Shown: piece after piece, positions 1 to 9,186 of the stretch
Position numbering within the stretch: the first letter of the stretch is position 1
Layout: each line of letters opens with the position of its first letter
Source of the DNA: Eubacterium_B sp034180045
GTDB taxonomy: Bacteria; Bacillota; Clostridia; Peptostreptococcales; Anaerovoracaceae
Assembly (NCBI GenBank): GCA_034180045.1
Contig: JAXFOY010000017.1
Span: 1 to 18,819 of the forward strand
Direction of reading: 5' to 3'
DNA: 18,819 nt
Notes under the pieces: generated by a model
The model's input: only the letters and a program-made list of their open reading frames with translations
Told to the model about the DNA's origin: nothing
Database searches by the model: none
Translations under genes and position numbers: made by a program

Positions 1-1302
1 ACTAAAACAGAAAGGGTAAATGAATTTATATTTCAATTTGCTTCTATTAAATCGATTCACCAAAATTTATAATGCTTTTATTAGTTGTATTTATATTTCA
101 ATTTGCTTCTATTAAATCCAAGACATCTCTTGAATCTCCTATAGAACGTTGGATATTTATATTTCAATTTGCTTCTATTAAATCCTTTTAATACATCAGA
201 CTTCTGTTGCTCACTTCCCAATTTATATTTCAATTTGCTTCTATTAAATCTGACAGTTGTTGATAAGTGCAGAAATGCTTATCTCATTTATATTTCAATT
301 TGCTTCTATTAAATCTTGACAGTTGTTGATAAGTGCAGAAATGCTTATCTCATTTATATTTCAATTTGCTTCTATTAAATCAGAGCGTGCAGGACGCAGC
401 AAGCGGTGAAGATGTAAATTTATATTTCAATTTGCTTCTATTAAATCCATACCTTTTATTGATAATGATTTTCTAAATTCTGTATTTATATTTCAATTTG
501 CTTCTATTAAATCCTATTGATGTGCTGATTGACTTTATTTTTCCAGCAAATTTATATTTCAATTTGCTTCTATTAAATCGACAGCGGAGCGAGAATTTCT
601 TTACCGATTGTTGCATTTATATTTCAATTTGCTTCTATTAAATCAGGACTGACATTGGTTATACAGAATGCGTTAAATTATTTATATTTCAATTTGCTTC
701 TATTAAATCTTGCGACGAATTGAATTTGCGTGTGGACTTGCATAATTTATATTTCAATTTGCTTCTATTAAATCAACAAGGTCGAAGACGAAATTAGAAC
801 ACTTAGTGCAATTTATATTTCAATTTGCTTCTATTAAATCTTGTCCAATGTGCTATAAGGACATCCCAGTAGTCTTTATTTATATTTCAATTTGCTTCTA
901 TTAAATCTCCGGACGCAATTCCTGTTTAGGTGCTTCGGTCTTATTTATATTTCAATTTGCTTCTATTAAATCTCTATCCCAAGCCCCATCGACTTGCTTC
1001 GATTCAAAATTTATATTTCAATTTGCTTCTATTAAATCACCGATTGAAAGATATGTGACTGTGCCATTTCGAAAATTTATATTTCAATTTGCTTCTATTA
1101 AATCGCCAGGTTATCAAACTTGAACACAAGCGAATTTTCATTTATATTTCAATTTGCTTCTATTAAATCTCGTGTGCGCGTTCATGTTTACATCTGTCCC
1201 TCTCCTTATTTATATTTCAATTTGCTTCTATTAAATCCCGTCACCCTAAACTCGTGTAAATTCAATGCCTCTATTTATATTTTCTGTCGAAGTCATATAA
1301 AC
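1..1302 (-). CRISPR. Type I-B CRISPR array, 19 intact repeats plus one degenerate repeat, open at the left edge
   Basis: A 30-bp repeat occurs 19 times without a visible mismatch, starting at 24, 89, 155, 221, 286, 352, 418, 484, 550, 615, 680, 745, 811, 878, 943, 1009, 1075, 1140 and 1208. On the plus strand it begins ATTTATATTTCAAT and ends TTCTATTAAATC. In the presumed crRNA sense (minus strand) it begins GATTTAATAGAAG and ends GAAATATAAAT. Spacers are 35-38 nt, mostly 35 or 36. Bases 1-23 are part of a further spacer, so the array continues to the left. The crRNA sense is inferred from three things: the TAAAT 3' end typical of clostridial I-B repeats, co-orientation with the cas genes, and the repeat-like RNA at 10089-10170, where a guide follows the same 3' end. 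A degenerate repeat closes the array at 1273-1302. The plus-strand reading frame that crosses the array end is fortuitous. Confidence 0.98.
1273..1302 (-). repeat. Degenerate CRISPR repeat at the cas2-side end of the array
   Basis: It lies exactly one spacer length (35 nt) from the last intact repeat. It keeps the ten bases ATTTATATTT (plus strand), which are the 3' end or handle in crRNA sense, but only 7 of the other 20 positions match. If the leader is on the cas2 side, this is the leader-proximal repeat, which is normally the best conserved one. Confidence 0.75.
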
Positions 1303-1562
1303 ATTCTTACATAAATATAAATTCAAACTAGAGTATTTATCAGGACATCTAAAATATATAAGAAAATCAATGTTTACACAATTTCTGTCTAGGATATAGC
1401 TTTTTTACATAATTACACATCGACATATTATATGTAAATCTTACTTTTGTTCATATGGGTATATAAATTTCACAATCTAAATAATATGTCAGTATTTTAA
1501 TTGGTCATTTCCCTTTGAATTTTTGACATATCATAAACTTAAATTTTAATTTGCTTTACTAG
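1303..1562 (-). promoter_or_regulatory. Presumed CRISPR leader (AT-rich, non-coding)
   Basis: This is about 260 bp between the cas2 stop and the array with no credible gene. It is very AT-rich and sits where I-B leaders usually lie. A perfect TATAAT on the minus strand (plus ATTATA at 1427-1432) could be the -10 box for the pre-crRNA promoter, but the hexamer 17 bp upstream (TATGAA) is a poor -35. No intrinsic terminator is visible after cas2, so read-through from the cas operon into the array is possible. Leader identity is inferred from position only. Confidence 0.5.
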
Positions 1563-1841
1563 CTATATGAATGATGACATATTACTATCTTCTAATCCCC
1601 AAAATTCTTTATCTAACCATCTTTCGTTCCTGCTTTTGAACATAATTACGGAGTCTTTGTCTTTTCTAATATATTTTGATAATTCCGCATTAAGCCTCAG
1701 ATATTGTAGTTCTGTCAACTCACCTTCAAACACGGATTTTTGAATATGTGTCATATATTTTTTACAAATTTTGAATATATTTCTAGAGATTCTCGCCCCA
1801 CATTCATTCATTTCAATATCATAAATCAAAATACAATACAT
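1563..1841 (-). CDS. cas2: CRISPR-associated endoribonuclease-fold protein Cas2
   Basis: Cas2 is the structural partner of Cas1 in the spacer-integration complex. The 92-residue product has the usual family length and starts MYCILIYDIE, matching the first beta strand with its conserved Asp (D8). It then shows the ferredoxin-like pattern, including IQKSVFEGEL, the typical 'QxSVFEG' segment of strand 2. It starts 4 bp after the cas1 stop, with a GGTGG-type ribosome binding site inside the junction, so the two are translationally linked. It is the last gene of the cas operon and is followed directly by the leader-like region. Confidence 0.97.
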   Translation of the reverse strand: MYCILIYDIEMNECGARISRNIFKICKKYMTHIQKSVFEGELTELQYLRLNAELSKYIRKDKDSVIMFKSRNERWLDKEFWGLEDSNMSSFI

Positions 1842-1845
1842 TTAT

Positions 1846-2838
1846 TCACCACCATATTTTAAATGCCTCATACTCTTTTTCATCTGTTAAATGTTTTATC
1901 AACTTATAACATTCAAGCCGAAACAAGTATCTGTAAGAAACATCTTTATTTAATTCCTTATGATTTATTGTTCTTTGTAGCCTTTTATCATATTCCTCAA
2001 GAATTAATTTTCTTGCATGTTCCTTCAAATATAAAAAGTTTGATTCTTTATCAAAATCATACTCAGTTATCATATTTTTATTTAATAGTGAAAAAATCAT
2101 TCGCTCCGCTAATAGCGGCTTAAATATCTCTGCTAAGTCAAGCGAGAGTGAATACCTCTTTGTTCCGGTTTCATGAAGGTAACTTATTGTTGGATTTAGC
2201 TGTGTTTTGTATATCTCAGATAGCGCTGTTGTATATACTAGAGAGTTAGCAAACGATAGCAATGAGTTTATCATATTATCGGGTGGTCTTTTTACTCGCT
2301 TTGTGAAGTTAATATCTTGTTTTATAATATCATTCCATGACTCATAATACTTTTTCCGTATATTGCCTTCAATTCCCATGAGTTCACTTATTGATTCTGA
2401 TGCTTGAATTCCATTTCTCAAAGATTTTAATTCCTTTAATACATTCCCTAAATCAATATTTCTGCTATTATAATATCTTACATTTCTGTATATGTTATAT
2501 GATGCGCTTTCTATAATTTTTTTTGCTAAATTTAAGCGTTTTTCTTTGTCCAAATAATGTTCAACCTGTTTCACAAGTAAAAATCCGCTTACATTTTGCT
2601 CCCTTGGTATAAAAGAGCCTGAATAAAATCCATAGTAATTATAAACATGAAGGAATATTTTTTGTTGAGCCAATAAATTAATAATCTTTGTATTAATATT
2701 TGTTTCTCCAAATATATAAATGTCAGAGGTAACCTCGCATGGAATGTCTTTCTTCACACCTTCATCAGTAATAAATCTTATTGTATTGTCTTTTCTCTTA
2801 AGCGTTCCATTCTTTGAAATATAAAAATTTCTATTCAT
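1846..2838 (-). CDS. cas1: CRISPR-associated integrase Cas1 (type I-B)
   Basis: Cas1 is the metal-dependent integrase that, with Cas2, inserts new spacers at the leader end of the array. The 330-residue product has normal I-B length. The three expected metal ligands are visible: E157 in LMGIEGNI, H222 in SYLHETG and E237 in LDLAEIFKPLLAERM. The N-terminal half is the beta-rich domain with the SDIYIFGETNIN segment, and the C-terminal half is helical. The ATG start has an AGAGGTG ribosome binding site. The gene lies between cas4 and cas2 and looks intact, so the adaptation module appears to be present. Confidence 0.97.
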   Translation of the reverse strand: MNRNFYISKNGTLKRKDNTIRFITDEGVKKDIPCEVTSDIYIFGETNINTKIINLLAQQKIFLHVYNYYGFYSGSFIPREQNVSGFLLVKQVEHYLDKEKRLNLAKKIIESASYNIYRNVRYYNSRNIDLGNVLKELKSLRNGIQASESISELMGIEGNIRKKYYESWNDIIKQDINFTKRVKRPPDNMINSLLSFANSLVYTTALSEIYKTQLNPTISYLHETGTKRYSLSLDLAEIFKPLLAERMIFSLLNKNMITEYDFDKESNFLYLKEHARKLILEEYDKRLQRTINHKELNKDVSYRYLFRLECYKLIKHLTDEKEYEAFKIWW

Positions 2839-2848
2839 AACACACCTC

Positions 2849-3340
2849 TTAAATAAAACAAAACTCGTAATATGCGCATTTCTTACATATACCTCTTTTA
2901 ATCAATTCAGGTGGGAATTCTGCACTTATTATAGATTTTATTTCTTCAGTTATTTTTCCCAATTGTAATCTGTCATCATCCGACAAATATATTACTTTCC
3001 TTTTTCTTATATTTGGGAAATCTAATATGCCTTTTTCAATTTCAAGACCCTTTCCCTCTAATATCATCATATAATATTTAAGTTGCCATACAGAAGCTAA
3101 TTCGATGCTTCTAGATTTCTTTACTTCGTGAACTATTTTCCAACTCTGCAAAAAATCAATATTTACAGCTTCATCTATTAAAATATGTTTTTTCTCTCTT
3201 GAATAGCTTTCTTCATCCACTAACTTACCTATGCCTACAAGTTCACTTGTATTTTCCATATCAAGTTGATGACAGAAGTACCAGAGTTTTCGTTTACAAA
3301 CACAGTAATAGTAAATCATAGTTCCTGTTATCGGTTTCAC
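2849..3340 (-). CDS. cas4: CRISPR-associated RecB-like exonuclease Cas4
   Basis: Cas4 trims prespacers and helps select the PAM during adaptation in I-B systems. I chose the GTG at 3340 as start because GGAGG lies 6 bp before it and the protein then begins (V)KPITGTMIYYY, the usual Cas4 N-terminus. A TTG 21 bp further upstream, overlapping the cas3 stop, has no good ribosome binding site. The result is 163 residues, normal for the small Cas4. The iron-sulfur cysteines are visible near the N-terminus (YYYCVCKRK) and at the C-terminus (CKKCAYYEFC). The RecB nuclease lysine motif appears as HEVKKS. It sits just after cas3 and before cas1 in one operon. Confidence 0.94.
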   Translation of the reverse strand: MKPITGTMIYYYCVCKRKLWYFCHQLDMENTSELVGIGKLVDEESYSREKKHILIDEAVNIDFLQSWKIVHEVKKSRSIELASVWQLKYYMMILEGKGLEIEKGILDFPNIRKRKVIYLSDDDRLQLGKITEEIKSIISAEFPPELIKRGICKKCAYYEFCFI

Positions 3341-3357
3341 ATTATCCCTCCAACATT

Positions 3358-5718
3358 TCAAATGATATTATCTATTGAATCACCATTTCTTTTATATATT
3401 TTTATTAGCCCAATATTTTCATCATATTCCGCTTCAACCACATTAATTACTTCATATTTCCCTAAACTGAGCCTCTTATTTAAACTTTCTAAAGGTAAAT
3501 TATATGTTTCAAGTTCAAGTGTGTACTCCTTTAATTTTTCTCTACTTTTTATTCGCTCTTCTGGTGAAGTTTGAGGGTTATTTATGCAATCTAATAGTCC
3601 ACTGATAACTTCCTGTTCTTCTATATAAATACTTGATGGAATAATTGTTTCAGAGCAAATATTCCTAAATAAATTTTGCGCTTCTTGCGGACTCTTTTCT
3701 CCGGTAAGAAAAAGATTAGGAACTTCAATGCAAGCTAAAACCTTTTTATAATATTTTAGATTTTTCATGTTTTCAGTTGTATATGTAGTCTTAACTAAGT
3801 CCATCTTGTCTTCCTCACTCAGCTTTGACGAATGTTTATCAAAAAAATCCCTTAATGTTTTCTTTGAAAGGTTGAAGATTTCTTTATCTACATTTCCACC
3901 TACACCCGAGCAAAAATTTTCCCCTCCGTCAAATACATGACAGTTATGACCTTCCCCTATCCACTCTCTTTTTCTATAACATCTTCCTAGCCTTTGAAAG
4001 AGACCATTAATATCAGATAGTTCAGTTATTATTATATCAAAATCAATATCAAGAGATGCTTCTGCAATAGTGTTTGTAATCCAAATACCTTTATTTTTAT
4101 TCCAACTTCCATCTTTGTGATAGAGTCTACCGAATTCTAAAATAGCGGTCTCCCTTTCATTCCTATCTTTATGAATAAATTTGGCATGAAACAAATTCAG
4201 CTCTCTATCCGCAATAACTTTATCAGAAATATCGCTCTTAGATAGGTTTAACTCTTTAAGCAACTCATAATATATTTGCTGACATTTTTTTACAGTATTA
4301 CATATTACTAAAACCCGATTGTTATTGTACATTTTACTTATAAATTCACTGCTCAGCTGTTCTTTATGTAGCTGAACACTATGGCGTATTTTTTTTGAAT
4401 CAACAAATGCTTTCTCTGGCGTCTCAAATATTAATCCTTGTTTTTGCATCAAGTCTTTCATAAAGCAAGGAAAAGTGGCTGTTAACACTGCAAATTTACC
4501 GCCAAGTTCTTGTATCATTTTTAGACCGCAAATTAAAAATCCCACAATGTCCGGTCCATACATTTGAATTTCATCAATAATAATTTTAGAATATGAAAGC
4601 GTTGCAAGTTTTGATTCATATCCTCTGTATCTAAATACGGAAGTGAAGAGTTGATCCAGAGTGCACACAGTGACCGGCAAAGAAAGCTGTTTTGTTTTTG
4701 TGTAATAATCTTCCCAATCTAAATTACTTTTGCTGTATTTGCTTGATTCATTAATTTGTAAATATATTCCTTTACTTTCACTATGTAAGAGCCCAATTCT
4801 ATCATCAATGTTTTTATTTAGTAAAATATCCTCTTTAATTCTCTTAAAAATCGCGTTTATTGCGGTTCTTACCGGTAAGGTGAAAAAACCTTTATTATTT
4901 CCTATCCACCATAATCCGGCCTCGGTTTTACCCATACCTGTCTGTGCAATTACTACAAGGTTTTTATTTTGATTTTTTTTCATATATTCTTGTAGTTCGT
5001 TCCATTTTGGCTTATCATTTCCTCTTTTGGCGCTTTTATCTGCCAATCTTTCCATAAAGCCATCTAGGCAATCTATCAAAAAATCATTCTTATTCTCTAC
5101 TGAAATATGTGCACTTGCCGCATAATCTAGGCGATTCAAAAGCCCCTTCAGCATGACAAATTGCATTAGTTGACACTTTTCTTTTTCACCTAAAAATCTT
5201 GATATTTTATTCTCTTTGAAACGATTAACAACTACCTTATTTAATTTATCATATACAAAGCCTCTTGCTGTATTTTCTAGTTCTATTTCGAATTCACTTT
5301 TTTTATTTCCACATAATTTCTTAAATATGTTATTCTGCACTGTTTCGCTAGTTAGACTTTCCCTATCATGATGATAATATATGCTGGAAAACAGAAGCTT
5401 TGATTTCTCAAGAAACTCATCTTTATCTTTATAAATTAAATTCAAAGTCTCAACATCTATAAATAGAGTACTGAGTACTCCATGCGGAATTTCCTCGTCT
5501 GATTTTTTCCCTTCAATTATTTTTGCTTGAAACTCCTTATTTATCTTACCTATATCATGATATATACACGCCAGTCTAAGAAGTTCCCAATCCACATTGC
5601 AATCCGGATATATCATTTTGAACTCCTCATATTCTTTGAGAACTGCATCGGTATGTTCTTGAATGGTCTCTGCATTGCCATTTATAGCAGATTTTGCATA
5701 AAATTCGTTTCCCAGCAT
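3358..5718 (-). CDS. cas3: CRISPR-associated helicase-nuclease Cas3 (HD domain fused to the helicase)
   Basis: Cas3 is recruited by Cascade to target DNA and degrades it by ATP-driven translocation and HD nuclease cutting. The 786-residue product has an N-terminal HD nuclease with IYHDIGK (H54, D55), PHG (H79) and YYHHD (H116, H117). The SF2 helicase core follows with Walker A QTGMGKTE (259-266), the DEIQ box (382-385), LTATFP (412-417) and motif VI QRLGRC (575-580). All key motifs are intact, so it is predicted active. The ATG is preceded by AGGGAGT and lies 15 bp after the cas5 stop. The 3' end is close to the cas4 start. Confidence 0.97.
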   Translation of the reverse strand: MLGNEFYAKSAINGNAETIQEHTDAVLKEYEEFKMIYPDCNVDWELLRLACIYHDIGKINKEFQAKIIEGKKSDEEIPHGVLSTLFIDVETLNLIYKDKDEFLEKSKLLFSSIYYHHDRESLTSETVQNNIFKKLCGNKKSEFEIELENTARGFVYDKLNKVVVNRFKENKISRFLGEKEKCQLMQFVMLKGLLNRLDYAASAHISVENKNDFLIDCLDGFMERLADKSAKRGNDKPKWNELQEYMKKNQNKNLVVIAQTGMGKTEAGLWWIGNNKGFFTLPVRTAINAIFKRIKEDILLNKNIDDRIGLLHSESKGIYLQINESSKYSKSNLDWEDYYTKTKQLSLPVTVCTLDQLFTSVFRYRGYESKLATLSYSKIIIDEIQMYGPDIVGFLICGLKMIQELGGKFAVLTATFPCFMKDLMQKQGLIFETPEKAFVDSKKIRHSVQLHKEQLSSEFISKMYNNNRVLVICNTVKKCQQIYYELLKELNLSKSDISDKVIADRELNLFHAKFIHKDRNERETAILEFGRLYHKDGSWNKNKGIWITNTIAEASLDIDFDIIITELSDINGLFQRLGRCYRKREWIGEGHNCHVFDGGENFCSGVGGNVDKEIFNLSKKTLRDFFDKHSSKLSEEDKMDLVKTTYTTENMKNLKYYKKVLACIEVPNLFLTGEKSPQEAQNLFRNICSETIIPSSIYIEEQEVISGLLDCINNPQTSPEERIKSREKLKEYTLELETYNLPLESLNKRLSLGKYEVINVVEAEYDENIGLIKIYKRNGDSIDNII

Positions 5719-5733
5719 AATTATACTCCCTAC

Positions 5734-6525
5734 TTAAGCAAAAAACACAAAATTTTCATCTTCATCACATTGAAGTTCATAGTCACAGTTGGCATATATA
5801 TTTGATGTATATAACACTTCTATTTTATTCCATACTCTTATGTTTTTTTCCGACTTATTGTTACCATAGTTAACAAAGGAATAGTCCTTATTCAGTAAAT
5901 ATCTAGTTCCTCTTGCTACCACGTTATTTTCACGGTTGCTTCTCAAAATAGATTCATCCAGATAGTTAAACTCCTCAACTACTTCTTGTCCATTAACATC
6001 TTTATAGTACTTAAGTGGTATATAAGCATACCCATCTATATATATATTATTGCAAATCTCCTTCAAACATATATCCGTAATCTTCACATCAGAAATAAGA
6101 GCAATATCTTCTCTCCTACCTAATGATGGATACTCCCATGGATGTATAAATGCGTTATATATTTCCTCAACGCGAGATTGTTCCTTTGGACAAATGTGAA
6201 TTAAAAGTTCTATTTGCGATAGTAATTCTGCTGTAGCTATACCTTTTCCTACGCCATATCCACCTGCATTAAGTTGATGCCTTCCAGCTTCAAACTTAGT
6301 ATCATTTTTAAATTCATATCTGGTATAAAGATCATTTACTTTTGAAACATATTTACCTTGTATACTTACTTGCATATCTACATACTCTTCGTATCTACAC
6401 AAATTATGCACAAGTCCTATGACAGTTGAATATGGCGGCAATGGATATGATTCCTTAATTTGAAAACTCATAGGTAGCTTATAGTTCACTAAATCTTGAG
6501 AAATTCGAACTTTAACAGCCCTCAT
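5734..6525 (-). CDS. cas5: Type I-B Cascade subunit Cas5 (Cst/Tneap type)
   Basis: Cas5 caps the 5' handle of the crRNA in Cascade. I chose the ATG at 6525: the protein then begins MRAVKVRISQD, the normal Cas5 first strand, with GAGGT upstream. A GTG at 6543 would add six residues but lacks a ribosome binding site. The product is 263 residues. The N-terminal signature for the family, SYPLPPYSTVIGLVHNL, is visible, as is a short glycine-rich stretch (GGYGVGKG). The start overlaps the end of cas7 by 14 bp, which indicates translational coupling and fixed stoichiometry. Confidence 0.94.
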   Translation of the reverse strand: MRAVKVRISQDLVNYKLPMSFQIKESYPLPPYSTVIGLVHNLCRYEEYVDMQVSIQGKYVSKVNDLYTRYEFKNDTKFEAGRHQLNAGGYGVGKGIATAELLSQIELLIHICPKEQSRVEEIYNAFIHPWEYPSLGRREDIALISDVKITDICLKEICNNIYIDGYAYIPLKYYKDVNGQEVVEEFNYLDESILRSNRENNVVARGTRYLLNKDYSFVNYGNNKSEKNIRVWNKIEVLYTSNIYANCDYELQCDEDENFVFFA

Positions 6526-7393
6526 AGTAATTTTTAACCTCACATTTCATATTTTCAAAGAATTCCTGCATTGTAACTGTGTTAAGCTCGTTTTTTATAT
6601 CGGAATCATTCGCAAACTTACCTGGAATCAATGCACTTTGAGTATTCTTCTTTATCTGCTCATATATACTTGTTATAGCTTCTATATCCAAGTTGTTGTT
6701 TTTCATATTAATCACATTATGAAAGAACGGATTTTTAATATCATATACTCCGCCTATAATAAAGAGCGGCTTCAAATCTTCTCTTCTACCCCTAATATCT
6801 CTATAGAGAAAGGCAATTGTGTCTAATAGCTTACACACTCTTCTAATTTTCTCCTCTTTAGGAAGCTCAATATCTTCTACTTCATCTATGCCTATCTGGT
6901 CTAAGTCAATAGTCATGGTGTACCTGTAAAATGACTTATGAATTTCTGCTTGGGCAATATTCATATTATTGTTTATTCTATCTGCAAGGCCTTTGTTAGT
7001 TAGAAATTCTATGTCGCCCTTATATGGTTCCAATGATACGGCATGTGACAATCTGACTTTTGCGGATCGCTTCTTGCCATTCGTTTCTTTTTCTGTCTTT
7101 AAATATCCGAAAAAATCAATCTCTGGATACTCTTTTATGCTCGCATTTTTATCAAACTGCACGACCTTCTTATCTCCTTTGCCTTCGAGACTTACATCTG
7201 CAAAAGGTTCACCAAGCTGTTCAATAATGTTGTATCTCAAAGCTTGACGAGATATGTAAGAATATTGCTCACCGTTGTTTCTAACGACTTTTTTTAGGGT
7301 AGCCACATTACCTATTGCTTCTCCATAATTTGCACTTTCCGCCTCGAAAATTGCGGTGAATGTTAACCCCATTGGTTTTAGCTGTTTACTCAT
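6512..7393 (-). CDS. cas7: Type I-B Cascade backbone Cas7 (Cst2/DevR family)
   Basis: Cas7 polymerises along the spacer part of the crRNA to make the Cascade backbone. The 293-residue product opens with GLTFTAIFEAESANYGE and YSYISRQALRYNI, typical of the Cst2/DevR branch of Cas7. The ATG is preceded by AGGAGG at 8 bp and immediately abuts the cas8b stop codon. The family identity, together with the Cst1-type Cas8, assigns the locus to the Cst/Tneap variant of I-B. Confidence 0.95.
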   Translation of the reverse strand: MSKQLKPMGLTFTAIFEAESANYGEAIGNVATLKKVVRNNGEQYSYISRQALRYNIIEQLGEPFADVSLEGKGDKKVVQFDKNASIKEYPEIDFFGYLKTEKETNGKKRSAKVRLSHAVSLEPYKGDIEFLTNKGLADRINNNMNIAQAEIHKSFYRYTMTIDLDQIGIDEVEDIELPKEEKIRRVCKLLDTIAFLYRDIRGRREDLKPLFIIGGVYDIKNPFFHNVINMKNNNLDIEAITSIYEQIKKNTQSALIPGKFANDSDIKNELNTVTMQEFFENMKCEVKNYYEGC

Positions 7394-9172
7394 TTATTTT
7401 TCCTCCTTTTTTTCATCATATTGATTATTTTTACTAATTCCTAGCATGCCGGTAATAAAAGCATATCCAATAATCTTAAATTCCTGATAATCGCTTTCCC
7501 CTAAATGTTCAGCAAAAATTGTCGGGATTTCTTTTTTAGCATACATGTATGCCTTTATCATAGTATCCATAAATAGAAATTTATTATCCGTCCTCAAAGC
7601 ATTTAGCATTCTGTATGCGATACTATCTAGTTTTTTATTATATTTCTTTTCTCCATTTTTTTTCTGCATGTCATTTGCATAATCACTTAAACCGCTTTCA
7701 TAAATCCCTCCGAATTGATTATAAAAATTTTGTAATTTTTTTCCTTGCAATTCTGCCATACTGATAACATTCCTATCTTTTTTTTCGTCTTTAGCCATAT
7801 AACCTACCTCCTTTAGAAATTGTAAATTAATTTTCAATATATTGCTTACGGTGTCCATTGTATATTTCGAAGATTCAGGCATTGACAACTTGTTGTATAT
7901 GAGTTTATGTATCAATGAAAATTGATTTGAATTATTAAATAATCTTTGTATCACCTCATTATACACATATATTCTTTCTTCTCCCTCTGAAAAGTATGCG
8001 TTTCTTATTTTCTCTAGTTGAAGCTTACATTCTTTTACAGTTTTAAGCATGGATTTACTTAAGATACTAAATGAGTATTTTATTTTTTCTTTATCACGCT
8101 TGAATCTTACTACCTGTATATCTGCAAGTTCAAATGATGTGTTTTCATTTGTCATATAATCCATCTGTTTTTGTAATGCGCGATAAACTACAGTATTATT
8201 ATCCATGGACTGCAAAACATCATTTTTTATACGTGTATTAATTCTATATAATTCCCTTAAATCCATTGAATAATTTACAAATATACCTCTATCATACAGA
8301 TATGTAAATCCCGCAGAAACACATGCATAAACGAGCCTGCAAATAGGGCAAATGCCAACATAATTATTAAAATCCCAAACATGTGATGTTTTTCTTTTAA
8401 CATCAAAACCAATTTCTTTAATAAATCCTAAATCTATATCAAGATTTTTTATTTTTGAGTTGCATGAAATACATCTGTACTTTGAATTTGTAAGTTCTTT
8501 CTCAGAAATATTCAAATATTCCTTTACAGGCTTTATAAAATACGAGTCATATTCAGAATACATGTCCGGGTTTTTAACCTGCCTGTTCAGAAAGCTGATA
8601 TTCCCCCATGAGTTATTTATAACAGAATACATAGCGTTTTTAGCACCTATATATTTTCTACTATCGTCTCGTTCGAAAAAATTTATAATATTTCTTAGTA
8701 ATTCAACTTGTAACTTAATATCCGCAATCCTATCTTGTATATTTTCATTTTTCTTTAAAATTATTTTTTTGAGTTTTTTTTCTTCATCCAGAGGCTTAAA
8801 TTCGCTTTTAATCAAACTATATGCACTTACATAACTGTTACTTTTCATATACTTCTTTGTCTGTTCAATCTGTGCATTTAAGCCTTCTAGGCTATTCTTA
8901 TCAAACTCCTTAAAATTACTATTTTCATGTTTATCTAAAAATGACTTAAATGATATTATCCTATACATGGAAAATGTTTTTTCATACGTGTCCATAAAAT
9001 ATTCGAAATATTTATCCGCCATGCCCTCAATAGCTGAAATAGGAAATTCAAAGGTATCCTGACCAAGTACCATTCCTTCAACATCGCTATTATGAGAAAG
9101 AATATTGTATAGTCCTAAAATTCCGCAGTTATAGAGCCAGTCTCCGTGGCTTAGTTTTATAATTTCATCCAA
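7394..9172 (-). CDS. cas8b: Type I-B Cascade large subunit Cas8b (Cst1-like, CXXC-CXXC)
   Basis: Cas8 is the large subunit that reads the PAM and helps recruit Cas3. I place the start at the TTG at 9172, which follows AAAGGAGG by 8 bp and gives (M)DEIIKLSHGDWLYNCG. The longer frame, which begins inside cas6, has no ribosome binding site. The protein is then 592 residues. It carries two CXXC pairs, C234/C237 (YRCISC) and C275/C278 (GICPIC), the zinc-ribbon signature of the Cst1 family, and a helical C-terminal half with many Lys/Asn residues. The gene starts 14 bp after cas6 and abuts cas7. Large subunits diverge fast, so the assignment rests on the cysteine motif, length and position. Confidence 0.88.
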   Translation of the reverse strand: MDEIIKLSHGDWLYNCGILGLYNILSHNSDVEGMVLGQDTFEFPISAIEGMADKYFEYFMDTYEKTFSMYRIISFKSFLDKHENSNFKEFDKNSLEGLNAQIEQTKKYMKSNSYVSAYSLIKSEFKPLDEEKKLKKIILKKNENIQDRIADIKLQVELLRNIINFFERDDSRKYIGAKNAMYSVINNSWGNISFLNRQVKNPDMYSEYDSYFIKPVKEYLNISEKELTNSKYRCISCNSKIKNLDIDLGFIKEIGFDVKRKTSHVWDFNNYVGICPICRLVYACVSAGFTYLYDRGIFVNYSMDLRELYRINTRIKNDVLQSMDNNTVVYRALQKQMDYMTNENTSFELADIQVVRFKRDKEKIKYSFSILSKSMLKTVKECKLQLEKIRNAYFSEGEERIYVYNEVIQRLFNNSNQFSLIHKLIYNKLSMPESSKYTMDTVSNILKINLQFLKEVGYMAKDEKKDRNVISMAELQGKKLQNFYNQFGGIYESGLSDYANDMQKKNGEKKYNKKLDSIAYRMLNALRTDNKFLFMDTMIKAYMYAKKEIPTIFAEHLGESDYQEFKIIGYAFITGMLGISKNNQYDEKKEEK

Positions 9173-9186
9173 TACATTCACCTCCT

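Noticed and set aside
24..1237. Spacers targeting genes inside this window (self-targeting)
   Set aside because: I saw no spacer matching the genes here by eye. A full search of both strands would be needed to exclude it.
1120..1314. A 64-codon plus-strand reading frame at the array end
   Set aside because: It is built from CRISPR repeats and spacers, and has no ribosome binding site.
3341..3361. A Cas4 start at the TTG overlapping the cas3 stop
   Set aside because: There is no ribosome binding site. The GTG at 3340 has GGAGG before it and gives the normal Cas4 N-terminus.
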